From an uncultured Clostridia bacterium (GTDB lineage Bacteria; Bacillota; Clostridia; Christensenellales; UBA3700): a stretch of DNA of 64,000 nt. Below, one piece after another: positions 1-8,080 of this stretch. The DNA lies in contig CALGRX010000002.1 in the NCBI GenBank assembly GCA_937880755.1, positions 62,001 to 126,000 of the forward strand. Reading direction: 5' to 3'. A program made the translations under genes and the position numbers. The notes under the pieces are model-generated. The model did no database searches, had not been told where the DNA came from, and saw nothing but the letters and a program-made list of their open reading frames with translations. How positions within the stretch are numbered: position 1 is the stretch's first letter; each line of letters opens with the position of its first letter.

Positions 1-1038
1 CTCAATAGGCACGCCTAGCGACAGCATAACGTAAGACGGCTCGAGCGAACCCGACGAACAAGCCGATCCGCTAGACACTCTTATGCCTTGCATATCCAGC
101 CTCATCAAAATCGACTCGCCCTCGACGTACTCGAAGCTAAAGCTTGCGTTGTTCGCCAAACGCTTGCTCATGTCCTTTGGACCGTTGAAGTAGATATGCG
201 GTATCTTCTCCAATACTTGGGATACAAAATAATCTCTAAGCTTAGCTATATGCTCGTTGTTAGCTCGCATACCCTCTACAGCAAGCTCGATCGCCTTGCC
301 CATACCAACGATGGCAGGGGTATTGATAGTGCCGGCACGCATATTGCGTTCTTGCTCACCGCCGTCCATAAATTTACCTATTCTCAGTCCGTTGCGTTTG
401 TACAGCACGCCCACACCCTTAGGTCCGTAGAACTTATGTCCGCTCATAGACAGCATATCTATATTCATTGCCTTGACGTCGATAGGTACGTTGCCTACGG
501 CTTGCACGGCATCGGTGTGGAATGCAATCTTGTACTTTTTGGCAATTTCGCCAATTTCTGCGATAGGTTGTATCGCTCCCATCTCGTTGTTGGCAAACAT
601 AACCGATATAAGAATGGTACGCTCGTTTATCGCTTCTTCCAACAGCTTTGTAGATATTATACCTTCGTTGTCAACGTCAAGATACGTCACCTCGAAGCCT
701 TGTTTCTCCAAAGCCTTGCAGGTTTGAATTACCGCAGGATGCTCTATCTTGGTGGTGATGATATGATTGCCCTTGTCCTTGTGCATCTCAGCCATACCCT
801 TGATAGCCCAATTGTCAGACTCGCTACCACCCGAAGTAAAATATACTTCGCTAGGTAGACAACCTATCGCTTTGGCAATTCTTTCTCTTGCCACGTCCAC
901 CGCCTTCAGCGATTCTCTACCCGCCTTGTGTTGAGAAGAAGCGTTGCCGAATACCTCGGTAAAGTACGGTAACATCTCTTGCAAAACAATAGGATCGGTA
1001 TAAGTCGTTGCCGAATGGTCCAAATATATGTCTTTCAT
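1..1038 (-). CDS. iscS: Cysteine desulfurase (IscS/NifS family), 3' part cut by window edge
   Basis: PLP enzyme that takes sulfur from cysteine for Fe-S cluster and thio-cofactor assembly in the cytoplasm. I translated it on the minus strand from ATG at 1038; 346 residues are visible and the frame is still open at base 1, so the C-terminus is missing (family length is about 380-400). Visible landmarks are the N-terminal YLDHSATT, the cofactor-binding HTDAVQAVG near residue 174, SGHKFYGPKG with the Schiff-base lysine at about 202, and SSGSACSSG with the sulfur-carrying cysteine at about 327. It overlaps the stop of the upstream Rrf2 regulator gene by one base (TAATG), so the two are almost certainly one transcript. 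That context suggests control by Fe-S or cysteine status. IscS and NifS cannot be separated here; a scaffold gene (iscU/nifU) would be expected just outside the window. Confidence 0.95.
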   Translation of the reverse strand, partial: MKDIYLDHSATTYTDPIVLQEMLPYFTEVFGNASSQHKAGRESLKAVDVARERIAKAIGCLPSEVYFTSGGSESDNWAIKGMAEMHKDKGNHIITTKIEHPAVIQTCKALEKQGFEVTYLDVDNEGIISTKLLEEAINERTILISVMFANNEMGAIQPIAEIGEIAKKYKIAFHTDAVQAVGNVPIDVKAMNIDMLSMSGHKFYGPKGVGVLYKRNGLRIGKFMDGGEQERNMRAGTINTPAIVGMGKAIELAVEGMRANNEHIAKLRDYFVSQVLEKIPHIYFNGPKDMSKRLANNASFSFEYVEGESILMRLDMQGIRVSSGSACSSGSLEPSYVMLSLGVPIE

Positions 1039-1460
1039 TATTCCCTCGCAATAACGCTTGCCAAGGACATAGAGTCCAAGCAATCGTTGATAGTTTTGTA
1101 CAGTTTGTCCCACACGCCGTGGGTGGTGCAACGGCAACTCTCACTGTTGCCACATTGTTTGCTACATTCTCCCGACACGCAGTCGACTATCACAAGTCCG
1201 TCTTCCAACGCTCTGAGGATTTCGCCTACGCTTATATCCTCGGCGTCGCGAGGCAAAACGTATCCACCGCCGGCACCCCTAGACGAAGTCACCAATTCCG
1301 CCTTTTTGAGAGCGGAAAACAGTTGTTCTAGATATTTGTCGCTTACGCCTATATCCTCGGCAATGGCACTTAGCGCAATAACCTTGTCATCGTAGGCTTG
1401 CCTTTCTGCCAGACAGCACATTGCTTTGAGTCCGTATCTTGCTTTGGAAGATAACTTCAT
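1038..1460 (-). CDS. Rrf2-family transcriptional regulator (IscR/CymR-like)
   Basis: 140-residue winged-helix regulator. The N-terminus (MKLSSKARYGLKAM) and the segment IGVSDKYLEQLFSALKKA are the typical Rrf2 helix-turn-helix, followed by a glycine-rich wing (RGAGGGY, about 61-67). The C-terminal half has a cysteine cluster (C94, C99, C103, C109, C111) followed by H114. This resembles the Cys3-His [2Fe-2S] ligand set of IscR but with extra cysteines. It is co-transcribed with a cysteine desulfurase, which is the usual IscR arrangement. Two TTCCTA/TAGGAA dyads flank its promoter, so autorepression is likely. Whether it senses Fe-S (IscR) or cysteine metabolism (CymR) cannot be decided from sequence alone; the cysteine cluster favours Fe-S. 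Confidence 0.9.
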   Translation of the reverse strand: MKLSSKARYGLKAMCCLAERQAYDDKVIALSAIAEDIGVSDKYLEQLFSALKKAELVTSSRGAGGGYVLPRDAEDISVGEILRALEDGLVIVDCVSGECSKQCGNSESCRCTTHGVWDKLYKTINDCLDSMSLASVIARE

Positions 1461-1466
1461 AATATC

Positions 1467-1485
1467 TCCTACTTATTTACTAGGA
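1467..1485. promoter_or_regulatory. Operator-like dyad 1 (TCCTA-N9-TAGGA), downstream of the -10
   Basis: Perfect 5-bp arms separated by 9 bases, lying between the -10 box and the start codon of the Rrf2 gene. It has the same half-site and the same spacing as the dyad at 1531-1551. The position suits repression by blocking transcription initiation or early elongation. Confidence 0.6.
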
Positions 1486-1487
1486 AT

Positions 1488-1516
1488 AGTGTACAATTAT
1501 ATTGTTATATTGTCAA
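1488..1516 (-). promoter_or_regulatory. Promoter of the Rrf2-iscS operon
   Basis: On the minus strand, TTGACA (1511-1516) is followed after exactly 17 bp by TACACT (1488-1493), a good sigma-A-type promoter. The gene start lies 28 bp further on. Both flanks carry dyads (separate entries). Confidence 0.7.
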
Positions 1517-1530
1517 ACGATTTTATACAA

Positions 1531-1551
1531 TTCCTATAAATTTGGTAGGAA
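1531..1551. promoter_or_regulatory. Operator-like dyad 2 (TTCCTA-N9-TAGGAA), upstream of the -35
   Basis: Perfect 6-bp arms with a 9-base spacer, 14 bp upstream of the -35 box of the Rrf2-iscS promoter. With the dyad at 1467-1485 it brackets the promoter, which is the classic layout for an autoregulated dimeric repressor. Confidence 0.6.
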
Positions 1552-1743
1552 ATGTTAACATCAAAATATTTCAACCGTTTTTCTCTTCAAAATACATGAA
1601 TTTTGTTGTTTTTGACTATTTGCTTAATAGGTTTCCCTTGCATACGGTAATTACTTATAAAAACATTATATTAATCTAATAATATACTCAACGCCAACAA
1701 TACATATTTGCCGAAATTAAAAATATTTTGCTTTGCCTAAAGT

Positions 1744-1774
1744 AAAATCCGTCTCAAATATTGAGACGGATTTT
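1744..1774 (-). terminator. Rho-independent terminator after glyA
   Basis: 14-bp perfect stem (1744-1757 with 1761-1774) and a 3-base loop, with A/T runs on both sides so that it can work in both directions. It lies 26 bp past the glyA stop. The rest of 1552-1743 is AT-rich and shows no gene. Confidence 0.85.
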
Positions 1775-1799
1775 TTGAATTTTGTCGATACGTATCGAG

Positions 1800-3056
1800 T
1801 TATCTAATTACGTCGCTCGCATACAAAGGATACTTTTCGCAAAGAGTGGCAACCTTAGCCGAACATCTCTCTATTGCCTCTTCGCCGTTGTCAACGAGGT
1901 CTACTATACACTCGGCAATGACTTCCATATCCTCTTCTTTCATACTTCTCGAGGTTACGGCAGGAGTACCGAGTCTTAGTCCGCTGGTCACGAACGGAGA
2001 TTGCTTGTCAAAAGGAATTGCGTTCTTATTGGCGGTGATATGAGCCTCGTCGAGCAAATGCTCTATTTCTTTACCCGTCTTACCTTTAGAGGTGAGGTCA
2101 ACGAGCATAAGGTGATTGTCTGTACCGCCGCTGACGAGGTCGATACCTCTTGCCGTCAAAGCCTTAGCAAGGGCTTGAGCGTTGGCGCAAACTTGCTTTT
2201 GGTATGCAACGAACTCGTCGCTCATTGCCTCTTTGAGCGCAACTGCCTTGGCTGCAATGACGTGCATGAGCGGTCCGCCTTGCGTACCCGGGAAGATTGC
2301 CTTGTTGATTTTGGTAGCGAGCTCTTCGTCGTTGGTAAGGATAAGTCCGCCACGAGGACCTCTAAGAGTCTTGTGAGTGGTGGTAGTAACGACGTCGGCA
2401 ATGCCTATCGGTGTTGGGTGGCAACCTGCGGCAACGAGTCCCGCAATATGCGCCATATCCACCATGAGATATGCTCCCACGCTGTCTGCTATCTCTCTAA
2501 ACTTAGCAAAGTCGATTACTCTCGGATAAGCGCTAGCGCCTGCAAGAACGAGCTTTGGCTTGTGCTCTTTGGCAAGTCTAGCAACCTCTTCGTAGTCTAT
2601 TCTTGCGTCTTTTTCGCTTACACAATAAGGTACGATATTGAAGTATTTACCCGAAATATTGACAGGACTACCGTGCGAGAGGTGTCCGCCGTGAGCAAGG
2701 CTCATGCTAAGTACGGTATCTCCCGGTTGCAACAGAGCAACGAATACTGCAAGGTTGGCGTTGGCACCGCTATGTGCTTGAACGTTGGCGTACTTGCTAC
2801 CAAAAAGCTTGCATGCTCTCTCTATAGCGAGTTTTTCGGCTACGTCTACGTATTGGCAACCACCGTAGTATCTCTTGCCGGGATAGCCCTCGGCATACTT
2901 GTTGGTGAGGTGAGTGCCCATGGCTGCCATAACTGCGGGACTAACGATATTTTCGCTGGCGATTAGTTCGATATTGCCTTGTTGTCTTTTTAGTTCGGCT
3001 TCCATTGACTCGTAGAGTTCTGGGTCATTTTCGCGGATAATCTTCAAATCTATCAT
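1800..3056 (-). CDS. glyA: Serine hydroxymethyltransferase
   Basis: Cytoplasmic PLP enzyme converting serine plus tetrahydrofolate to glycine plus 5,10-methylene-THF, the main source of one-carbon units. It is 418 residues, full family length. Visible motifs are ELIASEN (about 29-36), the cofactor segment DMAHIAGL (about 200) and TTTTHKTLRGPRGG, with the PLP lysine at about 229. It has its own promoter (3088-3115) and terminator (1744-1774), so it is monocistronic. It starts at ATG 3056 behind AAGGAG. Methylene-THF made here is also the methyl donor for TrmFO, encoded about 5 kb upstream on the same strand. Confidence 0.98.
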   Translation of the reverse strand: MIDLKIIRENDPELYESMEAELKRQQGNIELIASENIVSPAVMAAMGTHLTNKYAEGYPGKRYYGGCQYVDVAEKLAIERACKLFGSKYANVQAHSGANANLAVFVALLQPGDTVLSMSLAHGGHLSHGSPVNISGKYFNIVPYCVSEKDARIDYEEVARLAKEHKPKLVLAGASAYPRVIDFAKFREIADSVGAYLMVDMAHIAGLVAAGCHPTPIGIADVVTTTTHKTLRGPRGGLILTNDEELATKINKAIFPGTQGGPLMHVIAAKAVALKEAMSDEFVAYQKQVCANAQALAKALTARGIDLVSGGTDNHLMLVDLTSKGKTGKEIEHLLDEAHITANKNAIPFDKQSPFVTSGLRLGTPAVTSRSMKEEDMEVIAECIVDLVDNGEEAIERCSAKVATLCEKYPLYASDVIR

Positions 3057-3087
3057 ATTGTTCTCCTTGTGTGTTTTGTATTATATT

Positions 3088-3115
3088 ATCATATATTGCA
3101 TCTTTTGGCTATCAA
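3088..3115 (-). promoter_or_regulatory. Probable glyA promoter
   Basis: On the minus strand, TTGATA (3110-3115) then 16 bp then TATGAT (3088-3093), with the RBS and ATG about 30 bp further on. No convincing terminator for aspS is visible upstream, so some read-through from aspS is possible. Confidence 0.5.
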
Positions 3116-3148
3116 ACCAAGCGATAATCTACTTGATTTGGCAGGCTA

Positions 3149-4939
3149 TTATTGCTTTTCTTCGGGTACAACGGTGATTGCCAACTCTTGCAACTGCTTG
3201 TCCTCTACTCTCGAAGGTGCGTCGGTCATCAAGCAAGAAGCGTTTTGCACCTTAGGGAATGCTATTACATCCTTGATATTGTCGGTGCCCGTGATGAGCA
3301 TTACGAGTCTATCTAGACCAAACGCAAGTCCTCCGTGAGGTGGTGTGCCGTATCTGAATGCGTCTACGAAGAAGCCGAATCTTGCCACGATATCCTCATT
3401 GCTAAATCCAAGGATTGAGAAGAGCTTTTGTTGCATCTTGCAGTCGTGTATTCTTATGCTTCCTCCGCCTGCTTCTTGACCGTTGATAACGAGGTCGTAA
3501 GCGTTGGCTCTAACCTTGAGCGGGTCGGTATCTAGCAAAGGCAAGTCTTCGATTTTTGCCGAAGTAAACGGGTGGTGAACGGCGTAATATCTGCCGTCCT
3601 CTTCGCTGTATTCGAGCAACGGGAAGTCCACTACCCACAGTACGTCGTATACGCTCTTGTCGTATAACTCGTACTTGTCGGCAAGATGACACCTTAGCGC
3701 GCCGAGGCTATCGAGTACCACCTTGTTTTTGTCGGCAACCACGAATATCACGTCGCCTTGCTCTGCGCCGAGCTCTTTGGCTATGCTGTCTTTGGTTTCG
3801 TCGGACAAGTACTTGAAGAAAGAAGAAGTGATGCCGTCAGGCTTGTACATAGCGTATGCAAGTCCCTTAGCGCCGTAGCTCTTGACAAACTCACCGAAGC
3901 CGTCCACGTCCTTACGAGTCATCTTGGCACATAGCCCTTTGGCGTTGATAGCTCTCACGCTACCTCCTTGCTCTATTGCGCCGTCAAACACACTAAATCC
4001 ACAGCCCTTGACGATATCGGACAAGTCGTGTATTTCTAGTCCAAAACGAGTGTCGGGTTTGTCGCTACCCCACTTGTTCATAGCTACCTCGTAAGGTATT
4101 CTGCGGATATGCTCGTCAAGCTCGATTCCTTTGCATTGTCTAAAGACTTCTCTTATCAATCCTTCGGCAATTTCCATAACTTGCTCAGGCTCTTCCACGT
4201 AGCTCATCTCCATATCTATTTGGCTAAACTCAGGCTGACGATTGCTTCTGAGGTCCTCGTCACGGAAGCATCTTGCGATTTGATAATATCTATCCATACC
4301 CGCAATCATCAACAACTGCTTGTAGATTTGCGGAGATTGTGGAAGAGCGTAAAACTCGCCTTGATGAATACGCGAAGGTACGAGATAATCTCTAGCCCCC
4401 TCAGGCGTAGACTTGCCCAAAAAAGGCGTCTCTATCTCCAAAAATCCGTTGTCGCCCATATAGTTGCGCACCACGCGAGTAATCTTATCTCTCATGATTA
4501 GCCTTGACTGCAAGTAATTTCTTCTCAAGTCGAGATAACGGTATTTTAGTCTAAGATTTTCGCCCGCCTTGACGTCCTCGGTGATGACGAAAGGAGTAAT
4601 CTCGGCTTCCGAGAGAATTTTGAGGTCGCTAGCAAGAATCTCCACCTCACCCGTTGGCATGTTGGCGTTGATATTTCCGCCACGGCTTCTCACCTTACCG
4701 CTCACGCACAAGACGTATTCGTTGCGCACACTCGTTGCTTTCTCGAATATGCTCGCGTCGCAACTGTCGTCAAAGGCAACTTGCACGATGCCCGTCCTAT
4801 CTCTAAGGTCAATAAACATCAAGTTGCCGAGATTGCGGTATTTGGCAACGAAGCCCATGACCGTAACTTGGCTGTCAATATCTTTTGCTCTAAGGTCTCC
4901 GCACATATGCGTGCGTTTTGCTCCATTCAAAAAGTCCAT
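3149..4939 (-). CDS. aspS: Aspartyl-tRNA synthetase
   Basis: Class II synthetase charging tRNA-Asp. 596 residues, the usual length of the bacterial form. It has an N-terminal OB-fold anticodon-binding domain (about 1-105), class II motif 2 around 222-241 (ARCFRDEDLRSNRQPEFSQ), the bacterial-specific GAD insertion in the middle, and motif 3 near the C-terminus (GLAFGLDRLVMLITG). It starts at ATG 4939, ten bases after the hisS stop, the hisS-aspS pairing common in Firmicutes. Whether it is discriminating or non-discriminating (able to charge tRNA-Asn) cannot be settled without seeing whether gatCAB and asnS are present. Confidence 0.98.
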   Translation of the reverse strand: MDFLNGAKRTHMCGDLRAKDIDSQVTVMGFVAKYRNLGNLMFIDLRDRTGIVQVAFDDSCDASIFEKATSVRNEYVLCVSGKVRSRGGNINANMPTGEVEILASDLKILSEAEITPFVITEDVKAGENLRLKYRYLDLRRNYLQSRLIMRDKITRVVRNYMGDNGFLEIETPFLGKSTPEGARDYLVPSRIHQGEFYALPQSPQIYKQLLMIAGMDRYYQIARCFRDEDLRSNRQPEFSQIDMEMSYVEEPEQVMEIAEGLIREVFRQCKGIELDEHIRRIPYEVAMNKWGSDKPDTRFGLEIHDLSDIVKGCGFSVFDGAIEQGGSVRAINAKGLCAKMTRKDVDGFGEFVKSYGAKGLAYAMYKPDGITSSFFKYLSDETKDSIAKELGAEQGDVIFVVADKNKVVLDSLGALRCHLADKYELYDKSVYDVLWVVDFPLLEYSEEDGRYYAVHHPFTSAKIEDLPLLDTDPLKVRANAYDLVINGQEAGGGSIRIHDCKMQQKLFSILGFSNEDIVARFGFFVDAFRYGTPPHGGLAFGLDRLVMLITGTDNIKDVIAFPKVQNASCLMTDAPSRVEDKQLQELAITVVPEEKQ

Positions 4940-4949
4940 ATCCTACCTC

Positions 4950-6197
4950 TCAAAAAGTAAATTTTTCTACAATATCAATATCGACGAGGACGCTCTCACC
5001 CGTCGTCATATTCTTAATATTTGCCTTGTTTGCTTTCAATTCGTCTTCGCCTAGCAAAATCATAAATCTAGCGCCCGTCTTGTTGGCATACTTCAACTGT
5101 GCCTTAAAGCTTCTATCCATAAGGTCGCTATCGACTTTGAGCCCCGTGCGTCTAAGCTTGGAAGCCATAACCGTTGCCACGACCTTTGCCTCTTTGACAA
5201 GTGGTGCGATATATACGTCGGCAGGCTTGTCCACGCCCGTGGACAGTCCAAGGTTTTCCAGCACGATGAGTAATCTCTCCAAGCCCATACCAAAGCCCAC
5301 CGCCGGACAAGGCTTACCGCCTATTTGTTCCACTAATCCGTTGTATCTTCCACCGCCGCATACCGTACCTTGCGCACCGATATTTTGGGATACGAATTCA
5401 AAGACTGTGCGAGTATAATAGTCGAGTCCTCTCACCACGTTAGGGTTGACCACGAAAGGTATATTGAGTGCCTCCAAGCCCTCCACCACTTGTCTGTGGT
5501 GCTCTTTGCAATCGTCGCAGAGATAGTCGAGGGTGATAGGCGCGCCATTGGTGATAGCCTTACATCCCTCCTCTTTGCAGTCGAGTATGCGCAAAGGGTT
5601 TTTGTCAAATCTCTCTCTACAATCCTTACACATTTTGTCAAGGTTGTCCTTGAAGTAGTCTTTGAGTGCTTGATTGTATCTTGCTCTACACTCGGGACAA
5701 CCTATGCTGTTGATATTGAGCACGAGATTGCCTATGCCGAGCTTAGTAAATATGTCGTAAGCCACGCTCATAACTTCGACGTCTGTCTGAGCCGACTCGG
5801 AGCCGTAGAACTCTATGCCGAATTGGTGGTGCTCTCTAAGTCTACCCGCCTGTGGTTTTTCGTAGCGAAAAACGGGGGTAAAGTAGTACATTTTGGTAGG
5901 TTGCGCGTTGGCGTAAAGGCTATTTTCGATAAAAGCTCTCGCCACGCCCGCCGTTCCCTCGGGCTTGAGCGTCATACTTCTTCCCGCCTTGTCGTCAAAG
6001 GTGTACATCTCTTTGTTGACGATATCGGTGGTATCTCCAACGCCTCTCAAAAATAATTCGGTATGTTCGAAGGTCGGGGTACGTATTTCGTTGATGCAAT
6101 AAGTTGACGCCACATCTCTCAGCACGCTTTCGATATATTGCCACTTGTAGCTCTCTTGTGGCAAAACGTCCTTAGTTCCTTTTGGAATAGTAATCAT
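4950..6197 (-). CDS. hisS: Histidyl-tRNA synthetase
   Basis: Class II synthetase for tRNA-His. 415 residues, normal length. N-terminal IPKGTKDVLP is typical, motif 2 is near FRYEKPQAGRLREHHQFG, and the histidine-specific GLDYYTRTVFEF is about two-thirds along, followed by the C-terminal anticodon-binding domain. A cysteine-rich stretch (CKDCRERFDKNPLRILDCK region, about 190-235) is also present and is seen in many Firmicute HisRS. It lies 13 bp after hslU and 10 bp before aspS, in one operon. No T-box leader is seen upstream, because the gene is internal to the operon. Confidence 0.97.
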   Translation of the reverse strand: MITIPKGTKDVLPQESYKWQYIESVLRDVASTYCINEIRTPTFEHTELFLRGVGDTTDIVNKEMYTFDDKAGRSMTLKPEGTAGVARAFIENSLYANAQPTKMYYFTPVFRYEKPQAGRLREHHQFGIEFYGSESAQTDVEVMSVAYDIFTKLGIGNLVLNINSIGCPECRARYNQALKDYFKDNLDKMCKDCRERFDKNPLRILDCKEEGCKAITNGAPITLDYLCDDCKEHHRQVVEGLEALNIPFVVNPNVVRGLDYYTRTVFEFVSQNIGAQGTVCGGGRYNGLVEQIGGKPCPAVGFGMGLERLLIVLENLGLSTGVDKPADVYIAPLVKEAKVVATVMASKLRRTGLKVDSDLMDRSFKAQLKYANKTGARFMILLGEDELKANKANIKNMTTGESVLVDIDIVEKFTF

Positions 6198-6210
6198 TAT
6201 GTCCTCGCGA

Positions 6211-7533
6211 TTATAATATATATTTTCTTAGATTTAGGTTTTTGATTGCGCCCGCAAGGTGTTCGAGCACGTAGTTACGGTCTATGACAATCTCCAATTC
6301 CGTCTCAAGACTGCCCGCGTTGTAACTGATATCGTCAAGCAAGTTTTCCATCAAAGTATGCAATCTTCTTGCTCCTATATCCTCTTGGTTTTCGTTTTCC
6401 GCGGCGGCAATCTTGGCTATTTGCTCAATGGCTTCTTGCGTAAATTTGAGCCTTACGTTGTCAACCTTAAGCAGTTCGGTATACTGCATGAGGATTGCGT
6501 TGTCGGGTTGGGTGAGAATTTTGACGAAGTCATCTTCCGTCAAACTGTCGAGCTTGACCGACACCGGAAAACGACCTTGTAGCTCGGGTATGAGATCGCT
6601 GACCGACGACACGTGGAATGCGCCTGCCGCGATAAAGAGCATAAAGTCGGTCTTGACTTGTCCGTACTTGGTATTGACCGTACTACCCTCGACGATAGGC
6701 AAGATATCGCGTTGAACGCCGTCTCTCGACACGTCGTGACCTTGAGTATTGCCCGAGGTTGCGATTTTGTCTATCTCGTCGATAAATATTATGCCTTCGT
6801 TTTCGGCTCTTCTTATAGCTTCGGCGTTGACGTTGTCCTTGTCGATGAGGTTTTCTTCCTCAAACTCGAGCAAAAGCTTATACGCGTCCGCCACGCTGAT
6901 TTGCTTGGTCTTCATCTTTGGTTTGTCACCGCCGAACACCCCGCCCATTAGGTCGGTGATATTGATTTCCATTGCGGCGCCGTTGCCGAGCATTTGTGGC
7001 TTAGGTTGCTCGGGTAGGTCGATTTCTATTATGAGGTCGTCGAGCCTGCCTTCGGCAAGTTCTTGCTCCACGAAGGCTTTCATTTGACTCTCGCTCATAT
7101 CGGGATAAGCTTCTTTGCGCTTTTTGATTATAGCAGGAATAAGCCTGTTCTCCACTCTCTCTTTGGCTTTGATCTCTACCTCTTTTGCCTTTTCTTCCTT
7201 GACGAGTCTGACGGCTACTTCCACCAAATCTCTTACCATAGACTCCACGTCTCTACCAACGTAGCCCACCTCGGTAAACTTGGTGGCTTCTACCTTGACG
7301 AAAGGCGCTTTGACGAGCTTGGCAAGTCGTCTTGCAATCTCGGTCTTACCCACGCCCGTAGGTCCTTGCAAAATGATATTTTTCGGTGATATTTCTTCTC
7401 TCAGTTGCGGAGAAAGTTTGCTTCTTCTATATCTGTTGCGCAGGGCAACGGCAACTGCTCTTTTGGCTTTGTCTTGACCGATGATGTATCTATCGAGTTC
7501 CGTCACAATTTGTTTTGGTGTAAAAGATTGCAT
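6211..7533 (-). CDS. hslU: HslU (ClpY) ATPase subunit of the HslUV protease
   Basis: AAA+ unfoldase that feeds proteins into the HslV peptidase. Walker A is GPTGVGKTEIARRLA, the pore loop is GYVGRDVES, Walker B is GIIFIDEIDKIA, and the C-terminal segment after GARRLHTLMENLLDDI anchors on HslV. I chose ATG 7533 (440 residues, MQSFTPKQIV) because GAGGAGGT ends 6 bases before it. The in-frame ATG at 7539 has no spacing from that site, and the reading frame further upstream runs inside hslV. The start region overlaps or abuts the hslV stop at 7536. The intermediate domain is shorter than in E. coli. Sure. Confidence 0.96.
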   Translation of the reverse strand: MQSFTPKQIVTELDRYIIGQDKAKRAVAVALRNRYRRSKLSPQLREEISPKNIILQGPTGVGKTEIARRLAKLVKAPFVKVEATKFTEVGYVGRDVESMVRDLVEVAVRLVKEEKAKEVEIKAKERVENRLIPAIIKKRKEAYPDMSESQMKAFVEQELAEGRLDDLIIEIDLPEQPKPQMLGNGAAMEINITDLMGGVFGGDKPKMKTKQISVADAYKLLLEFEEENLIDKDNVNAEAIRRAENEGIIFIDEIDKIATSGNTQGHDVSRDGVQRDILPIVEGSTVNTKYGQVKTDFMLFIAAGAFHVSSVSDLIPELQGRFPVSVKLDSLTEDDFVKILTQPDNAILMQYTELLKVDNVRLKFTQEAIEQIAKIAAAENENQEDIGARRLHTLMENLLDDISYNAGSLETELEIVIDRNYVLEHLAGAIKNLNLRKYIL

Positions 7534-7535
7534 CG

Positions 7536-8066
7536 TCATACCTCCTCTACCGTGATATTGTCGTTGGTGTAAACGCATAGATCACTTGCAATTTTGAGTG
7601 CCTTGTAGGCAATTTCTTTTGCCGACAAGTTAGTTTCGTTGATAAGCGCGCGAGCGGCTGCAAGCGCGTAATTGCCACCCGAGCCTATGGCGCAAGCGTT
7701 GCCGTCGGGGTCGATTACTTCGCCCGTACCCGACACGAGCAGTAGCGTGTTTTTGTCGGCTATTATCATCATGGCTTCGAGTTTCCTAAACTTGTCGTTA
7801 CGCCACATTTGCGCTAGTTCCACAGCGCTTCTCATCAAGTTTCCGCTATATTTTTGCAACATTTTTTCAAACTTTTCGCTCAAAGTCAAGGCGTCGGACA
7901 CAGAGCCCGCAAAGCCCATAACCACCTTGTCGTTGTATAGTCTTTTTACTTTTTTTGCACTGCCTTTGAGTATGACGCTCTCACCCATAGTGATTTGTCC
8001 GTCACCGGCGATTGCTATCACTCCGTCCTTGCGAACGGCGCATATCGTAGTGCCTCTCATCTCCAT
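7536..8066 (-). CDS. hslV: HslV (ClpQ) peptidase subunit
   Basis: Threonine peptidase of the proteasome-like HslUV complex. 176 residues, standard. N-terminus MEMRGTTICAV aligns with mature HslV so that T6 would be the catalytic Thr1 after removal of a five-residue leader; this is longer than in E. coli. IAGDGQITMG and the conserved GSGGNYALAAARAL are present. It starts at ATG 8066 with GGAGGA seven bases upstream. It sits between trmFO and hslU as in Bacillus, but the xerC-like codV and the codY gene that flank the Bacillus pair are absent here. Confidence 0.96.
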   Translation of the reverse strand: MEMRGTTICAVRKDGVIAIAGDGQITMGESVILKGSAKKVKRLYNDKVVMGFAGSVSDALTLSEKFEKMLQKYSGNLMRSAVELAQMWRNDKFRKLEAMMIIADKNTLLLVSGTGEVIDPDGNACAIGSGGNYALAAARALINETNLSAKEIAYKALKIASDLCVYTNDNITVEEV

Positions 8067-8080
8067 ATAAGTATCCTCCG

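Noticed and set aside
5370..6056. 228-residue plus-strand frame inside hisS
   Set aside because: Entirely antisense to hisS, no RBS, and no domain; composition matches an antisense shadow.
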